A DNA stretch of 6,755 nt from an uncultured Lachnospiraceae bacterium (GTDB taxonomy: Bacteria > Bacillota > Clostridia > Lachnospirales > Lachnospiraceae), in assembly GCA_910585065.1 (NCBI GenBank), contig CAJUCG010000030.1, positions 1 through 6,755 of the forward strand. The letters run 5' to 3'. The stretch's first letter is position 1. Each line of letters starts with the position of its first letter. Shown here piece after piece: positions 6,157 through 6,755 of the stretch. A program made the position numbers and the translations under genes. Below the pieces are notes generated by a model, which had not been told where the DNA came from, did no database searches, and worked only from the letters and a program-made list of their open reading frames with translations.

Positions 6157-6755
6157 ATGGTAGACGAAATTATCAACGCTTTTTATGACAGCGAACATCA
6201 CTATGGTTATGACTATGTGTATACAATAAACAACACCCCTAGAAATGATGATGAATTTCAGCTTCACAACCACAACGACCGCTACGAGATCGTACTTTTT
6301 CTGGCGGGCAATGCAGAATTTCATATTGAGGGAAATATCTATCGCTCCCATCCCCACGATCTCTATATTGCACGCCCGCTGGAGATGCACCACAACTATT
6401 TTCTTTCTCCGGAAAAATATGAGCGCGTGGTTATCCATATTCCAGTAGCATTTTTTAAGGATAATTCCTGTACGGTCTTAGAGGAAGTTTTTCGAAACCG
6501 ATCACTTGGGGTGGACTGCCAGATTCCGGCAAGAATTGTAGATCGGGAAATGTATCATTTGCTTATGAAGATCAACCAGTATCTAAAAGAGGGTGCCTAC
6601 GAAATTGCAAAATATGTTCTGATGGAATTTTTGTATCTGCTAAATCAGATCAATGAGCCATTAACTATCCCCGTTGCAGCAGATCAACATATCCATGATA
6701 TTCTATTGTATATCAATGGGCATTTGGACGCAGAGTTAACCCTAGATAAATTGTC
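6157..6755 (+). CDS. AraC-family transcriptional regulator with N-terminal cupin domain (partial, 3' end outside window)
   Basis: An open frame runs from ATG 6157, behind a perfect AGGAGG, to the end of the window without a stop: 199 full codons plus TC of a Ser codon. Residues about 35-100 form a cupin-type sensor domain of the AraC_binding kind: HNHNDRYEIVLFLAGNAEFH (37-56), followed by IYRSHPHDLYIARPLEMHH (61-79). Residues about 100-175 are a helical linker. Near residue 178 begins IHDILLYINGHLDAELTLDK, the usual first helix of the AraC two-helix-turn-helix DNA-binding domain, which continues past the edge. Complete members of this type have about 270-300 residues, so roughly the last 80-100 are missing. 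The gene is divergent from the GH115 gene across 141 bp, and the cupin would sense a ligand, perhaps a xylan-derived sugar (inference). Reverse-frame reading across this gene is a shadow. Confidence 0.95.
   Translation, partial: MVDEIINAFYDSEHHYGYDYVYTINNTPRNDDEFQLHNHNDRYEIVLFLAGNAEFHIEGNIYRSHPHDLYIARPLEMHHNYFLSPEKYERVVIHIPVAFFKDNSCTVLEEVFRNRSLGVDCQIPARIVDREMYHLLMKINQYLKEGAYEIAKYVLMEFLYLLNQINEPLTIPVAADQHIHDILLYINGHLDAELTLDKL

Noticed and set aside
6121..6438. 105-codon open frame on the minus strand over the araC start and promoter
   Set aside because: The plus strand here has a perfect ribosome binding site, a promoter and a clear cupin domain; the minus frame has no similarity to a known family and would overlap the control region.
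1..6755. Mobile element, CRISPR array, tRNA/rRNA gene or defence system
   Set aside because: No transposase or integrase sequence, no regular spacer-repeat series, no cloverleaf or rRNA-like stretch and no defence-type protein domains were seen on either strand.

Overview
The window reads as chromosomal DNA from a Gram-positive, Firmicutes-type bacterium, most likely a gut or rumen Clostridia/Lachnospiraceae-like organism. This is inferred from strong AGGAGG/GGAGG ribosome binding sites, moderate GC content, a signal-less cytoplasmic GH115 enzyme next to a cupin-type AraC regulator, and the style of the proteins. No species is identified.

Layout, left to right. (1) A Rho-independent terminator (13-42, minus strand) closes the first gene. 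(2) Positions 56-2332, minus strand: a 758-residue APC-superfamily permease whose 12-helix transporter core is fused to a C-terminal region with two universal-stress-protein-like domains. (3) A 203-bp gap (2333-2535) holds a good sigma-A-like promoter for the permease, an inverted repeat over that promoter, a 12-bp palindrome in the leader and two hairpins downstream of the next gene. (4) Positions 2536-6015, minus strand: a 1159-residue GH115 family enzyme, predicted xylan alpha-1,2-glucuronidase, with an extra C-terminal beta domain. (5) A 141-bp divergent intergenic region (6016-6156) with promoters facing both ways and a 21-bp-period direct repeat that looks like an AraC-type operator. (6) From 6157 on the plus strand, an AraC-family regulator with an N-terminal cupin domain, cut by the window end just as its DNA-binding domain begins.

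How it fits together. The divergent araC-type gene and the GH115 gene form a plausible regulator/target pair for internal use of imported glucuronoxylan (aldouronic acid) oligosaccharides. The regulator would sense a sugar ligand and act at the direct repeats. The permease has its own promoter and terminator and is probably a separate transcription unit with no necessary link to xylan. No RNA genes, mobile elements, CRISPR arrays or phage genes were seen. The window is mostly ordinary metabolic DNA. The most informative signals are the candidate operator and the unusual domain tails of the two large proteins.
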